DNA from: Sunxiuqinia sp.
GTDB taxonomy: Bacteria > Bacteroidota > Bacteroidia > Bacteroidales > Prolixibacteraceae
Direction: 5' to 3'
Assembly: GCA_024635605.1 (NCBI GenBank)
Contig: JAGXIR010000090.1
Location: 1 to 37,360 of the forward strand
Length of the DNA: 37,360 nucleotides
Below the pieces are notes generated by a model. It worked only from the letters and a program-made list of their open reading frames with translations. It did no database searches and was not told the origin of the DNA. The position numbers and the translations under genes are program-made. Shown one piece after another: positions 28,450-36,180 of the stretch (its first letter is position 1; each line of letters begins with the position of its first letter).

Positions 28450-31047
28450 ATGGAACGAACGAGGTCGCACCAATCACAATACGCCAGCAGTTTGATAGAA
28501 GCCAGTCTGGATCCACTGATTACCATCAGCACAGAAGGTAAAATCATGGATATGAACCATGCAATGGTGGACATTACCGGCATAAAACGTAAAAATCTGA
28601 TCGGCTCTGATTTCTGCGATTATTTCACCGAACCAAAAAAGGCACAGAAAATATATCAGGAAGTGTTTGCAGATGGATCGGTGAGTAATTTCCCACTTAC
28701 GTTTTGTCATGAAAACGGGAAATTGACCGATGTATTATTCAACGGATCGGTTTATAAAGATGAAGATGGACAAGTGTTGGGTGCGGTTGTAGTGGCACGC
28801 GATAATGCTGAACAAAAATGGGCCAAAGAATTGCAGATCGCCAACAAAGAGCTTGTTTTGCAAAACAAGGAAACTGCAAAACGCACGGCAGAGCTAATCA
28901 TTGCCAACAAAGAACTTGCCTTTCAAAATAAGGAAAAGAAAAAACGCGCGAAAGAATTAATCAGAGCTGAAATAGAACTTGACTATCAGAGCGAAGAGAA
29001 AGAAAACCAATCAGTTGAAAATAAAGCACTTGAAGCATTAAGCTATTCTTTAAAATTAGCTTCAAAGTATTCGCTCAGCTTGATTGAAGCAAGTCGCGAC
29101 CCCTTGGTTGTGATTAGCCCTAAGGGCAAAATCACCGATATGAACGAGGCATTGGTAAACATTACCGGGGTATCGCGCAATGAACTGAAAGAAACCGACT
29201 TCCACGATTATTTTACTGAGCCACAAAAAGCACGTCAGGTTTATCAGGAAGTATTTGCAAAAGAATCGGTTGCCGACTCGCCACTAACGCTTCGCCACGC
29301 GAATGGAAAACTGACCGATGTTCTGTTTAACGGTTCGGTTTACACCGACGACCGGGGAAATGTGTTGGGCGCGGTGATTGTTGCCCGCGATGTGACAGAG
29401 CAAAAACGGATTGCAAATGAATTAACCGAAGCCATTGTATTTGCCGAACTGGCTGTTGATATTGCTGAAGATGCCAAAATAAAAGCTGAGCGCGCCGCAC
29501 GGATTGCCGAAAATGCGGTGAAAGCCAAACAGCAGTTTTTGTCGAATATGAGCCATGAAATCCGGACCCCCATGAATGCAATTATCGGATTCACGAAAGT
29601 ATTGCTAAAGACCGGAATGACTGCCAAACAAAAGGAATACCTGGCAGCCATTAAGCTGAGTGGCGATGCATTAATTGTGTTGATCAACGATATCCTCGAT
29701 CTGGCAAAAGTGGATGCCGGGAAAATGACTTTCGAACAAACCCCCTTCAAAATGGGGGCTTCTATTTCGGCCATGCTTCATTTGTTTGAAACAAAAATTC
29801 ACGAAAAAAATCTAAAATTGGTAACGGAATACGGCAAGAATATTCCTGAAGTTTTGGTTGGCGACCCAGTCCGCCTGCACCAGATTATTTTAAACCTGGT
29901 GGGCAATGCGGTTAAATTTACAACCAAAGGGAAAATTACTGTTGATGTAAGTTTACTAAGCGAAGATGAGAAAACAGCAACCGTCCAATTTTCAGTTACT
30001 GATACTGGAATTGGGATAGCGGAAGAAAAAATAGAAAAAATATTTGAGAACTTTCAGCAGGCAACAAGCGGAACTTCGCGCATCTATGGAGGAACCGGCT
30101 TAGGCTTGGCCATTGTTAAACAACTGGTTGAATCACAAGGAGGAACTATTACAGTAAAAAGCGCAGTTGGCCAGGGCTCAACATTTAGCTTTGTACTAAG
30201 TTTCCTGAAAACTACTGAAGATGCTGAATTAGATTTAGAGATAATTGAATTGGACAGCGAACTTGAAAATATAACTGTCCTGGTCGTTGAAGACATCGTT
30301 CTCAACCAACTACTGATGAGAACCTTGCTTGAAGATTTCGGATTTGCACTCGATATTGCCGAGAATGGAAAAATTGCCATTGAAAAGCTACGGGCTAAAA
30401 CCTACGATGTTATTTTAATGGACTTGCAGATGCCCGAAATGAATGGGTTTGATGCAACTGATTACATCCGCAACACCATGCATTTGCAAATCCCGATCAT
30501 CGCCCTAACAGCCGATGTGACCACCGTTGATTTGGCAAAATGCAAGGCAGTTGGAATGGATGATTACATCGCCAAGCCAGTTGACGAACGCTTATTGTAT
30601 AGTAAAATAATTGCATTCCTTAAAAAACCAACTCCAAAAAAACACAGCGAATCGCAAGCGGAAATCTTCGATGAAGTTATCGTAAATAGCTGTATTGATT
30701 TAGCGTATTTAAATGCTCGTACCAAATCGCATCCGAAACTAATGATGGAAATGATTTCGGCTTACCTGGAACAAACACCGTCCTTAATTTCAAACATGAA
30801 AGAGAGCTTGATCGACAAAGACTGGAACCTACTGTACGCTTCCGTTCATAAAATGATCCCTTCTTTTTCAATCATGGGTATGGGAATCGATTCCGAAAAC
30901 ATGGCAAAAAGAGTTCAGGAATATGCCAGCACACAGAAACAAACAGAAGAAATATCCGAGCTGGCATTGCAACTTGAAACCACTTGCACACAGGCATGTA
31001 ACGAATTAAAAGTAGAGTTAAACCGGATAAAAACCACCTTATCATGA
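28450..31047 (+). CDS. Hybrid sensor histidine kinase: PAS-PAS-HisKA-HATPase-REC-HPt
   Basis: Two tandem near-duplicate PAS domains; 'QFLSNMSHEIRTPMNAIIGFTKVLL' H-box; 'QIILNLVGNAVKFTTKG', 'DTGIGIAEEKIEKIFENF', 'YGGTGLGLAIVKQL'; receiver 'DVILMDLQMPEMNGFDATDYIR'; C-terminal HPt-like 'ASVHKMIPSFSIMG'. Confidence 0.96.
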   Translation: MERTRSHQSQYASSLIEASLDPLITISTEGKIMDMNHAMVDITGIKRKNLIGSDFCDYFTEPKKAQKIYQEVFADGSVSNFPLTFCHENGKLTDVLFNGSVYKDEDGQVLGAVVVARDNAEQKWAKELQIANKELVLQNKETAKRTAELIIANKELAFQNKEKKKRAKELIRAEIELDYQSEEKENQSVENKALEALSYSLKLASKYSLSLIEASRDPLVVISPKGKITDMNEALVNITGVSRNELKETDFHDYFTEPQKARQVYQEVFAKESVADSPLTLRHANGKLTDVLFNGSVYTDDRGNVLGAVIVARDVTEQKRIANELTEAIVFAELAVDIAEDAKIKAERAARIAENAVKAKQQFLSNMSHEIRTPMNAIIGFTKVLLKTGMTAKQKEYLAAIKLSGDALIVLINDILDLAKVDAGKMTFEQTPFKMGASISAMLHLFETKIHEKNLKLVTEYGKNIPEVLVGDPVRLHQIILNLVGNAVKFTTKGKITVDVSLLSEDEKTATVQFSVTDTGIGIAEEKIEKIFENFQQATSGTSRIYGGTGLGLAIVKQLVESQGGTITVKSAVGQGSTFSFVLSFLKTTEDAELDLEIIELDSELENITVLVVEDIVLNQLLMRTLLEDFGFALDIAENGKIAIEKLRAKTYDVILMDLQMPEMNGFDATDYIRNTMHLQIPIIALTADVTTVDLAKCKAVGMDDYIAKPVDERLLYSKIIAFLKKPTPKKHSESQAEIFDEVIVNSCIDLAYLNARTKSHPKLMMEMISAYLEQTPSLISNMKESLIDKDWNLLYASVHKMIPSFSIMGMGIDSENMAKRVQEYASTQKQTEEISELALQLETTCTQACNELKVELNRIKTTLS

Positions 31048-31475
31048 ACAAAAATAAAATAAAACTTTTCCTGGTCGATGACGATGCTGTGTTCCTAAAA
31101 CTACTGGAAATCGAATTCATGGAACAAGCTGATCTTGATATTGAAACCTTTGCTACCGGTGAGCTTTGTATTGAAAGTTTATCGCACCATCCTGATGTGA
31201 TCATTTTAGATTATTTTCTGGACGGGGTTGACCGGGACGCGATCAATGGGATCGACACACTGGATAAGATCAAAGCTTTCAACCTGGATATTCCGGTGAT
31301 CATGTTATCTTCTCAGGACAAAATTGACGTAGCCATCGACTGTATGCACCACAAGGCAACTGATTATGTTGTTAAAAGCGAAACCGCCTTCCTGCGCTTG
31401 AAAAAAATCATCTCAACCATTTTAGAAACTCAAAAACTCGAAAAGCAGTTAAACTGGTACATGGATCGAATGTGA
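31044..31475 (+). CDS. Single-domain response regulator (CheY-like receiver)
   Basis: 'KLFLVDDDAVFLKLLE', 'DVIILDYFLDG', 'VIMLSSQD', 'DYVVKSE'; ATGA overlap with the kinase stop. Confidence 0.93.
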   Translation: MNKNKIKLFLVDDDAVFLKLLEIEFMEQADLDIETFATGELCIESLSHHPDVIILDYFLDGVDRDAINGIDTLDKIKAFNLDIPVIMLSSQDKIDVAIDCMHHKATDYVVKSETAFLRLKKIISTILETQKLEKQLNWYMDRM

Positions 31476-31550
31476 TCAATCTATGTTTAGCGACCTACTT
31501 AAAACCTTTGGAATATAGGGGTTTTCTTATTTGAACCATCGACCTGATAA

Positions 31551-31617
31551 TGTGTGAATGATGTAATTATTTTCCAAAATTGTGTAATGCTTTTGGGTTT
31601 GAATTGGCTGACCTTTG
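31551..31617 (+). promoter_or_regulatory. Shared operator/promoter block, copy B
   Basis: TGTGTGAAT-GATGTAA-N14-TGTGTAA (31581-31587)-N26-TTTG (31614-31617). Confidence 0.8.
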
Positions 31618-31654
31618 AAAGGTGAAAATACATTCACAAATTAAATTTATCCAA

Positions 31655-32020
31655 ATGAGAAAAATAACACTGACCTTAATGGCAGCATTCCTGCTGCTTT
31701 TATTTTCGCCAGACCAATTGAGAGCTGACACAGAAACCGCCACGATTCCAAACAAGGTTGAAACCGAAACAAGCACAACCGAGACTGTTAATTCAGCAGA
31801 AGCCAATGCCCGGATCGACCGGTTAATGGAAATAAAAGTGATGGATGTGTCAACACTAACTGCTTCTGAAAAGCGGGTGCTTCGCAAAGAAGTTCGCTCA
31901 ATAAGATCTGAGATGAAAGCCAATGGCGAAACTGCTGTTGCCGATAGCCGAAATAATGGAATTTACCTTTCAGCGGGAGGACTAATCATTGTCATACTAC
32001 TGCTTGTCCTTTTGCTTTAA
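31655..32020 (+). CDS. Small exported/membrane protein with signal peptide and C-terminal TM helix
   Basis: Listed ORF begins 31622; second start MRKITLTLMAAFLLLLFSPDQLRA gives a clean signal peptide; C-terminus 'GIYLSAGGLIIVILLLVLLL' is hydrophobic. Confidence 0.8.
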   Translation: MRKITLTLMAAFLLLLFSPDQLRADTETATIPNKVETETSTTETVNSAEANARIDRLMEIKVMDVSTLTASEKRVLRKEVRSIRSEMKANGETAVADSRNNGIYLSAGGLIIVILLLVLLL

Positions 32021-32069
32021 GTATTGAAGTGAAGATTGATTTTTGTATAAACCAAAAAAATAAATAGTC

Positions 32070-32225
32070 ATGGGAAATTTACTCTATATCGTTGCCGTTG
32101 TATTGATCATTTTGTGGTTGGTCGGATTTGTTGGCTACAATGCTGGAGGGATCATACACATTTTGCTGGTTATTGCCATCATTGCAGTCATCCTGAGAGT
32201 GATTCAGGGACGAAGGGTACTTTAA
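32070..32225 (+). CDS. lmo0937 family-like small membrane protein (51 aa; below the ORF-track cutoff)
   Basis: Read from sequence: ATG 32070 to TAA 32225, MGNLLYIVAVVLIILWLVGFVGYNAGGIIHILLVIAIIAVILRVIQGRRVL; two hydrophobic segments with the G..GGIIHILLVIAI pattern. Confidence 0.85.
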   Translation: MGNLLYIVAVVLIILWLVGFVGYNAGGIIHILLVIAIIAVILRVIQGRRVL

Positions 32226-32226
32226 G

Positions 32227-32436
32227 ATGAAGACCTTAGGGATTGTCCTTATCGGACTCGGAATAATTATGATGGTATATACCGGATTCAATTATGTAAC
32301 CAAAGAAAAGGTGGTTGACTTGGGCCCGATTGAAATAAACTCTGAAAAAAACCATCCGGTTCAGTGGTCGCCAATCGTTGGCTTAGTACTAATTGTTGGA
32401 GGCATTGTTGTTGTTGCTGTTGATAAGAAGAAATAA
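32227..32436 (+). CDS. Small two-TM membrane protein, 69 aa, unknown function
   Basis: MKTLGIVLIGLGIIMMVYTGFNYVTKEKVVDLGPIEINSEKNHPVQWSPIVGLVLIVGGIVVVAVDKKK; starts 1 nt after the preceding stop. Confidence 0.82.
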   Translation: MKTLGIVLIGLGIIMMVYTGFNYVTKEKVVDLGPIEINSEKNHPVQWSPIVGLVLIVGGIVVVAVDKKK

Positions 32437-32471
32437 CAGAAAACTTCAACCAAAATATTTCCAAATTATTC

Positions 32472-32525
32472 GATTCATGAATGCCGTATGTGGATTATTT
32501 ACAATCCATTACACATTCATGAATC
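32472..32525. repeat. Nested inverted repeat in intergenic region
   Basis: Outer arms GATTCATGAATG (32472-32483) / CATTCATGAATC (32514-32525), perfect 12 bp; inner arms TGGATT (32491-32496) / AATCCA (32503-32508). Confidence 0.75.
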
Positions 32526-32564
32526 ATTTAATATCGTTTCACTAACTTTTAAAAATTAGTTCAT

Positions 32565-32750
32565 ATGCCTTTATTATCTATTCTGATTGTAATCATTGTT
32601 GTGGGTGTTCTTTTGTGGATTATCAATTCATTCATTCCAATGGATCGTAAGATCAAACAAATTTTCAATATTGTCGTTGTGATTGCCCTTGTTATTTGGC
32701 TTCTCAAAGCGTTTGGAGTGTTCACATACCTGACGAACATCCAGATTTAA
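32565..32750 (+). CDS. Thivi_2564 family-like small membrane protein (61 aa)
   Basis: MPLLSILIVIIVVGVLLWIINSFIPMDRKIKQIFNIVVVIALVIWLLKAFGVF: conserved 'LLWIINSFIPMD..IK.I.N.VVVI.L..WLL' pattern. Confidence 0.88.
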   Translation: MPLLSILIVIIVVGVLLWIINSFIPMDRKIKQIFNIVVVIALVIWLLKAFGVFTYLTNIQI

Positions 32751-32782
32751 ATCAGGCATCCTCCTACGAAAAAATAAAAACA

Positions 32783-32977
32783 ATGAATCTTAAAAGAATC
32801 TTTGGCACTGTTCTTACAGTACTTGGAATAGGTGGACTTATTTATGCTGCCGTGTTGTTCGTGAATGGCGCCGGTGAATCAAAAGACCTTAAAGCACTTG
32901 TTATTTATGGGATACTCGGTTTTGTGTTCTTTATTGCAGGTATTAGCTTAATACGCACAACAAAAGATGAATCATAG
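32783..32977 (+). CDS. Small two-TM membrane protein, 64 aa, unknown function
   Basis: MNLKRIFGTVLTVLGIGGLIYAAVLFVNGAGESKDLKALVIYGILGFVFFIAGISLIRTTKDES; the longer listed ORF overlaps the preceding gene. Confidence 0.8.
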   Translation: MNLKRIFGTVLTVLGIGGLIYAAVLFVNGAGESKDLKALVIYGILGFVFFIAGISLIRTTKDES

Positions 32978-33040
32978 AATTGCTATTCAATGTAAACTAA
33001 AAAACTGTTTAAAATTTGAACAGTTTAAAAAAACCTGTTC

Positions 33041-34642
33041 ATGCAAGTAAACGTACTCAGAAAAAATTTGATATTTACGCCCGACCCTTCCAGAATAATT
33101 GCCCGGTTTCTATTTTTAAATGATGAACGATCGGCTAATCTCATCCGGAAGGTGCTGGCTATGCCCGAGAAGGAAGTCAACATTGCCATAAGCCAGTTAC
33201 TTAGGGGGTATTCGAGGCGGCACCGGAATATTTCACGAATATTTGAGAAGCATTTTGCCCGTCTGGCTCCCGTATTTGAAAAGATTGAAATCAATGAAGA
33301 AGATCTGAGCCCTGCTCAGAAAATACTGATCGGTTCATATTTCACGATGGAATATTCCATTGAATCAGCAGCATTTTTTAATCCATCCGTCGTCGAAGAT
33401 CCTGACCAATCGGGAATAATGGACAACGAAAAAAGGGTCATCTTAAGTTTCCGGGCAACTGGCGAAGGCCATATTTCGTCCATTGTTTTCCGCACCGGAA
33501 TTCTTGACAAAAACAATGACCTGAGTGTTGAACCCGTGGGAAAGATGCTGGCCGAGGCCGCGGTAATTAAACGGAATTTCTACGATAAAAAGACTTTTCA
33601 GGAAAAATTAGCTGAAATGAATAAAGCTGATAATAATATTCCTGCTGCTAGTCTTGACGAACATAGCCAAAACCCTGACCAGGAACAGGAGAATGTAGTT
33701 CCTCCAGTCATTTTTGACCGTCCCAAGGCCATCCAAAAGTCTGAAAATGTCGTTTCCGCTGATTTCATTCTGGATAAGCTTGGAGAAAATTTCACCTATG
33801 GTGAACTAATGAAGAACCTCTCCCTTGCAATAAAAAGCCCTGATATTTCGGAAGATAAAATTAAAGTATTGAACCAGTTAATGAGTTTGGCTTCATCGCA
33901 TTACGAGGTTAATTTCTCCATTGATTCGGCCATTTCTGAGCGGGTTATTTTCCCCGTTTCGGCAACAGAGCAAAAAGGGATTGAAGATGCCCGCTTTGTC
34001 AAATTCACCGATGACAATGGCGAAATAGCCTACTATGCCACCTATACCGCTTATGATGGGGTTGCCATTCTGCCAAAGTTGATCAAAACAACTGATTTTT
34101 ATAATTTCAAGATTTTGCCGATCAACGGCGAGCTCGCCCGCAACAAAGGAATGGCTTTGTTTCCGCGGAAGATAAGAGGTAAATACGCCATGTTGTGCCG
34201 GATGGACGCTGTAAACAACTACATCGCTTATTCTGACAATATCAATATTTGGCGTGAAGCAAAACTCACGCAACAGCCTAAATATCCCTGGGATTTGGTG
34301 CAAATGGGCAATGCAGGATCGCCAATCGAAACGGAAGACGGCTGGCTGGTAATTACCCATGCCGTTGGACCCATGCGAGAGTATAAACTGGGGGCATCCT
34401 TGTTTGACCTGGAGAATCCGGAAATTGAAATTGGCAGGTTGAAGGACCCGTTGATGGCACCCAATGAATCAGAAAGAGAAGGTTATGTACCAAATGTAAT
34501 TTACTCCTGTGGTTCAATTATTCATAACAACGAGCTGATTATTCCTTATGCCATGTCCGACCATTCATCAACATACGCAACAGTTAATCTCAGGGAATTG
34601 CTCGACGAATTGAAGGCTTCAGGTAAATCTAACCAGAATTAA
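33041..34642 (+). CDS. Glycoside hydrolase family 130-like (mannoside phosphorylase/glycosidase type) protein
   Basis: 533 aa; C-terminal half 'DARFVKFTDDNGEIAYYATYTAYDG', 'GELARNKGMALFPRKIRGKYAMLCRMD', 'GNAGSPIETEDGWLVITHAVGPMREYKLGASLFDLENP' resembles GH130 five-bladed propeller enzymes. Confidence 0.85.
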   Translation: MQVNVLRKNLIFTPDPSRIIARFLFLNDERSANLIRKVLAMPEKEVNIAISQLLRGYSRRHRNISRIFEKHFARLAPVFEKIEINEEDLSPAQKILIGSYFTMEYSIESAAFFNPSVVEDPDQSGIMDNEKRVILSFRATGEGHISSIVFRTGILDKNNDLSVEPVGKMLAEAAVIKRNFYDKKTFQEKLAEMNKADNNIPAASLDEHSQNPDQEQENVVPPVIFDRPKAIQKSENVVSADFILDKLGENFTYGELMKNLSLAIKSPDISEDKIKVLNQLMSLASSHYEVNFSIDSAISERVIFPVSATEQKGIEDARFVKFTDDNGEIAYYATYTAYDGVAILPKLIKTTDFYNFKILPINGELARNKGMALFPRKIRGKYAMLCRMDAVNNYIAYSDNINIWREAKLTQQPKYPWDLVQMGNAGSPIETEDGWLVITHAVGPMREYKLGASLFDLENPEIEIGRLKDPLMAPNESEREGYVPNVIYSCGSIIHNNELIIPYAMSDHSSTYATVNLRELLDELKASGKSNQN

Positions 34643-34732
34643 GGTCACGGACCTATTTGATATTTTCGGTTTCGCTTCTATCACAAATTGTTAAAGACTC
34701 GAAACATGACAATAAATTATTCGCAGTACTTA
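34637..34732 (+). repeat. 96-bp dispersed element, copy 2
   Basis: About 90% identical (86/96 by hand) to the reverse complement of 22671-22766; overlaps the GH130-like stop codon. Confidence 0.9.
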
Positions 34733-34743
34733 AATACACCAAA

Positions 34744-34950
34744 ATGAAAACGTCAGAATTTAAAGGAAACTTGAGCATAGAGAAAGCCAAACTTAAACAG
34801 AAGTTTGCAAGTTTAACCGATGATGATCTGTTGCTTGAAGAAGGCAGGGCAGAAGAAATATCTGGAAAACATCAGTCCATGCTTTTCCAAACGGAAGAAG
34901 AATTGGACAAAATTATCTCAACGCTATCAGACGGCGACAGAAATTTATAG
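34744..34950 (+). CDS. CsbD-like small stress protein (68 aa)
   Basis: MKTSEFKGNLSIEKAKLKQKFASLTDDDLLLEEGRAEEISGKHQSMLFQTEEELDKIIS…: CsbD-like 'KAKLKQKFA.LTDDDL…G..EE..G..Q' pattern; start chosen at the internal ATG. Confidence 0.8.
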   Translation: MKTSEFKGNLSIEKAKLKQKFASLTDDDLLLEEGRAEEISGKHQSMLFQTEEELDKIISTLSDGDRNL

Positions 34951-35022
34951 TACCTGCTGAAAATAGTCAGTGGATTACAAATTAAGTGATCAGAACAATT
35001 AATTATCGCATTTTAAAAGTTC

Positions 35023-35107
35023 ACTCACCCCAAGCCGCCTGAAGGCGATTTCTCCCCTCTCTACATGTAGAGAGGGGAAGAGCAAGCATTGCGAGCGAGG
35101 GGTGAGT
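35023..35107. repeat. Palindromic, multi-arm intergenic element (REP/MITE-like)
   Basis: Outer arms ACTCACCCC (35023-35031) / GGGGTGAGT (35099-35107); central perfect 26-bp palindrome TCCCCTCTCTACATGTAGAGAGGGGA (35053-35078); side hairpin CGCC-TGAA-GGCG. Confidence 0.85.
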
Positions 35108-35307
35108 CAAAGAATTATAAATTACGAATACAACAGTTTATTATTCATACGACTTAGCAAGGGACTTTAGATACTCCTTGTTGCATTTCAGATAAGTTGT
35201 TTCCCTCTACGATTTTGAAACCCGAGCTGGCTATTTCAAAACCAACCAAACCCTTAAAGAATCGAATGCAAATAAAAAATTTCTTGCACGCGTAGCACTA
35301 CTTATAA

Positions 35308-35374
35308 TGTGTGAATAATGCAATACTTAATCAGAATTGTGTAACGCTTTTCGAGGCCAGTTAGCTCACCTTTG
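35308..35374 (+). promoter_or_regulatory. Shared operator/promoter block, copy C (upstream of CsbD-like gene)
   Basis: TGTGTGAAT-AATGCAA-N14-TGTGTAA (35338-35344)-N26-TTTG (35371-35374). Confidence 0.8.
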
Positions 35375-35409
35375 TAAGGTGAAAATAGGGTAATTTGAAT
35401 TTTAAAAAG

Positions 35410-35598
35410 ATGACTGAAACAGGAGCAAACGGTAATTGGGAAAAAAGCAAAGACAAGCTTAAGCAAAAATTTGCAGACTTAACAAACAATGAGCAGACGC
35501 TTTTGGAAGGTAAAAAGGAGGAAGTGATTGCCAGGCTTCAGCTAAAACTTGGTAAAACAAAAGAAGAATTGCAAAAAATTATTACAAGACTTTTATGA
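35410..35598 (+). CDS. CsbD-like small stress protein, second paralogue (62 aa)
   Basis: MTETGANGNWEKSKDKLKQKFADLTNNEQTLLEGKKEEVIARLQLKLGKTKEELQKIITRLL; same pattern as 34744-34950. Confidence 0.82.
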   Translation: MTETGANGNWEKSKDKLKQKFADLTNNEQTLLEGKKEEVIARLQLKLGKTKEELQKIITRLL

Positions 35599-35776
35599 TC
35601 ATTAACACCTTTTACACCAATACAAATATGCATTTCAACCGAAAGTGACGCACGTGTCCGGCATTCTGGCCAACAGGTTGTTACACCAACGGAAAAAATT
35701 GCGAATTAATTGGTATCTGAAAAATTGAGTTACTTATAATCATTGCATTATTAATTATCATTTAAAAATAAAAATT

Positions 35777-36049
35777 ATGAATTCAGGAAATGTATTATTA
35801 ACCGTGTTGGCAGGCGCAGCCGCAGGAGCATTGGCAGGAGTTTTATTCGCACCACATAAAGGTAAAGTTACCCGCAAAAAAATAGCTAGGCAAAGTGAGG
35901 CTCTTACCGACGAAGTAAAAGTGAAAATCAACGAATTGATGAACGACCTCTCTAAAAGGGTTGAACAGGCAAAGGAAGATGTTTCGGAATTTGCTGAACA
36001 GAAATTGCACAAAACACATGCAACAAAAAAAGAGGTGACATCTGTTTAG
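35777..36049 (+). CDS. YtxH domain-containing protein
   Basis: 'VLLTVLAGAAAGALAGVLFAPHKGKVTRKKI' is the YtxH TM plus 'LFAP.KG…R..I' motif; amphipathic C-terminal helix. Confidence 0.92.
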   Translation: MNSGNVLLTVLAGAAAGALAGVLFAPHKGKVTRKKIARQSEALTDEVKVKINELMNDLSKRVEQAKEDVSEFAEQKLHKTHATKKEVTSV

Positions 36050-36078
36050 AAAAAGAAAAATCATACACATCACAACTC

Positions 36079-36152
36079 TTGGGCCCGTGCCTGGAAACAT
36101 TAAACCTGAATACCTTCTATTTTACTGATTTCAGGCACGGGCCCAATTTTTT
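36079..36152 (+). terminator. Intrinsic terminator with 15-bp perfect GC-rich stem and 38-nt loop
   Basis: TTGGGCCCGTGCCTG (36079-36093) / CAGGCACGGGCCCAA (36132-36146) followed by TTTTTT. Confidence 0.75.
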
Positions 36153-36180
36153 GATTTGAACAAATACGGTCATAGAAACC

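Noticed and set aside
31501-31525. Terminator after the response regulator (AAAACC…GGTTTT)
   Set aside because: Six A/T-rich base pairs with a large loop and interrupted T-run; insufficient support.
32503-32520. Fourth, reversed copy of the TGTGTAA operator (TTACACATTCA)
   Set aside because: Only one half-site matches, the orientation is opposite, and the 21-bp and 26-bp spacings are not preserved; mentioned only as a resemblance.
33893-34360. 155-aa antisense ORF opposite the GH130-like gene
   Set aside because: Shadow ORF inside a clear coding sequence.
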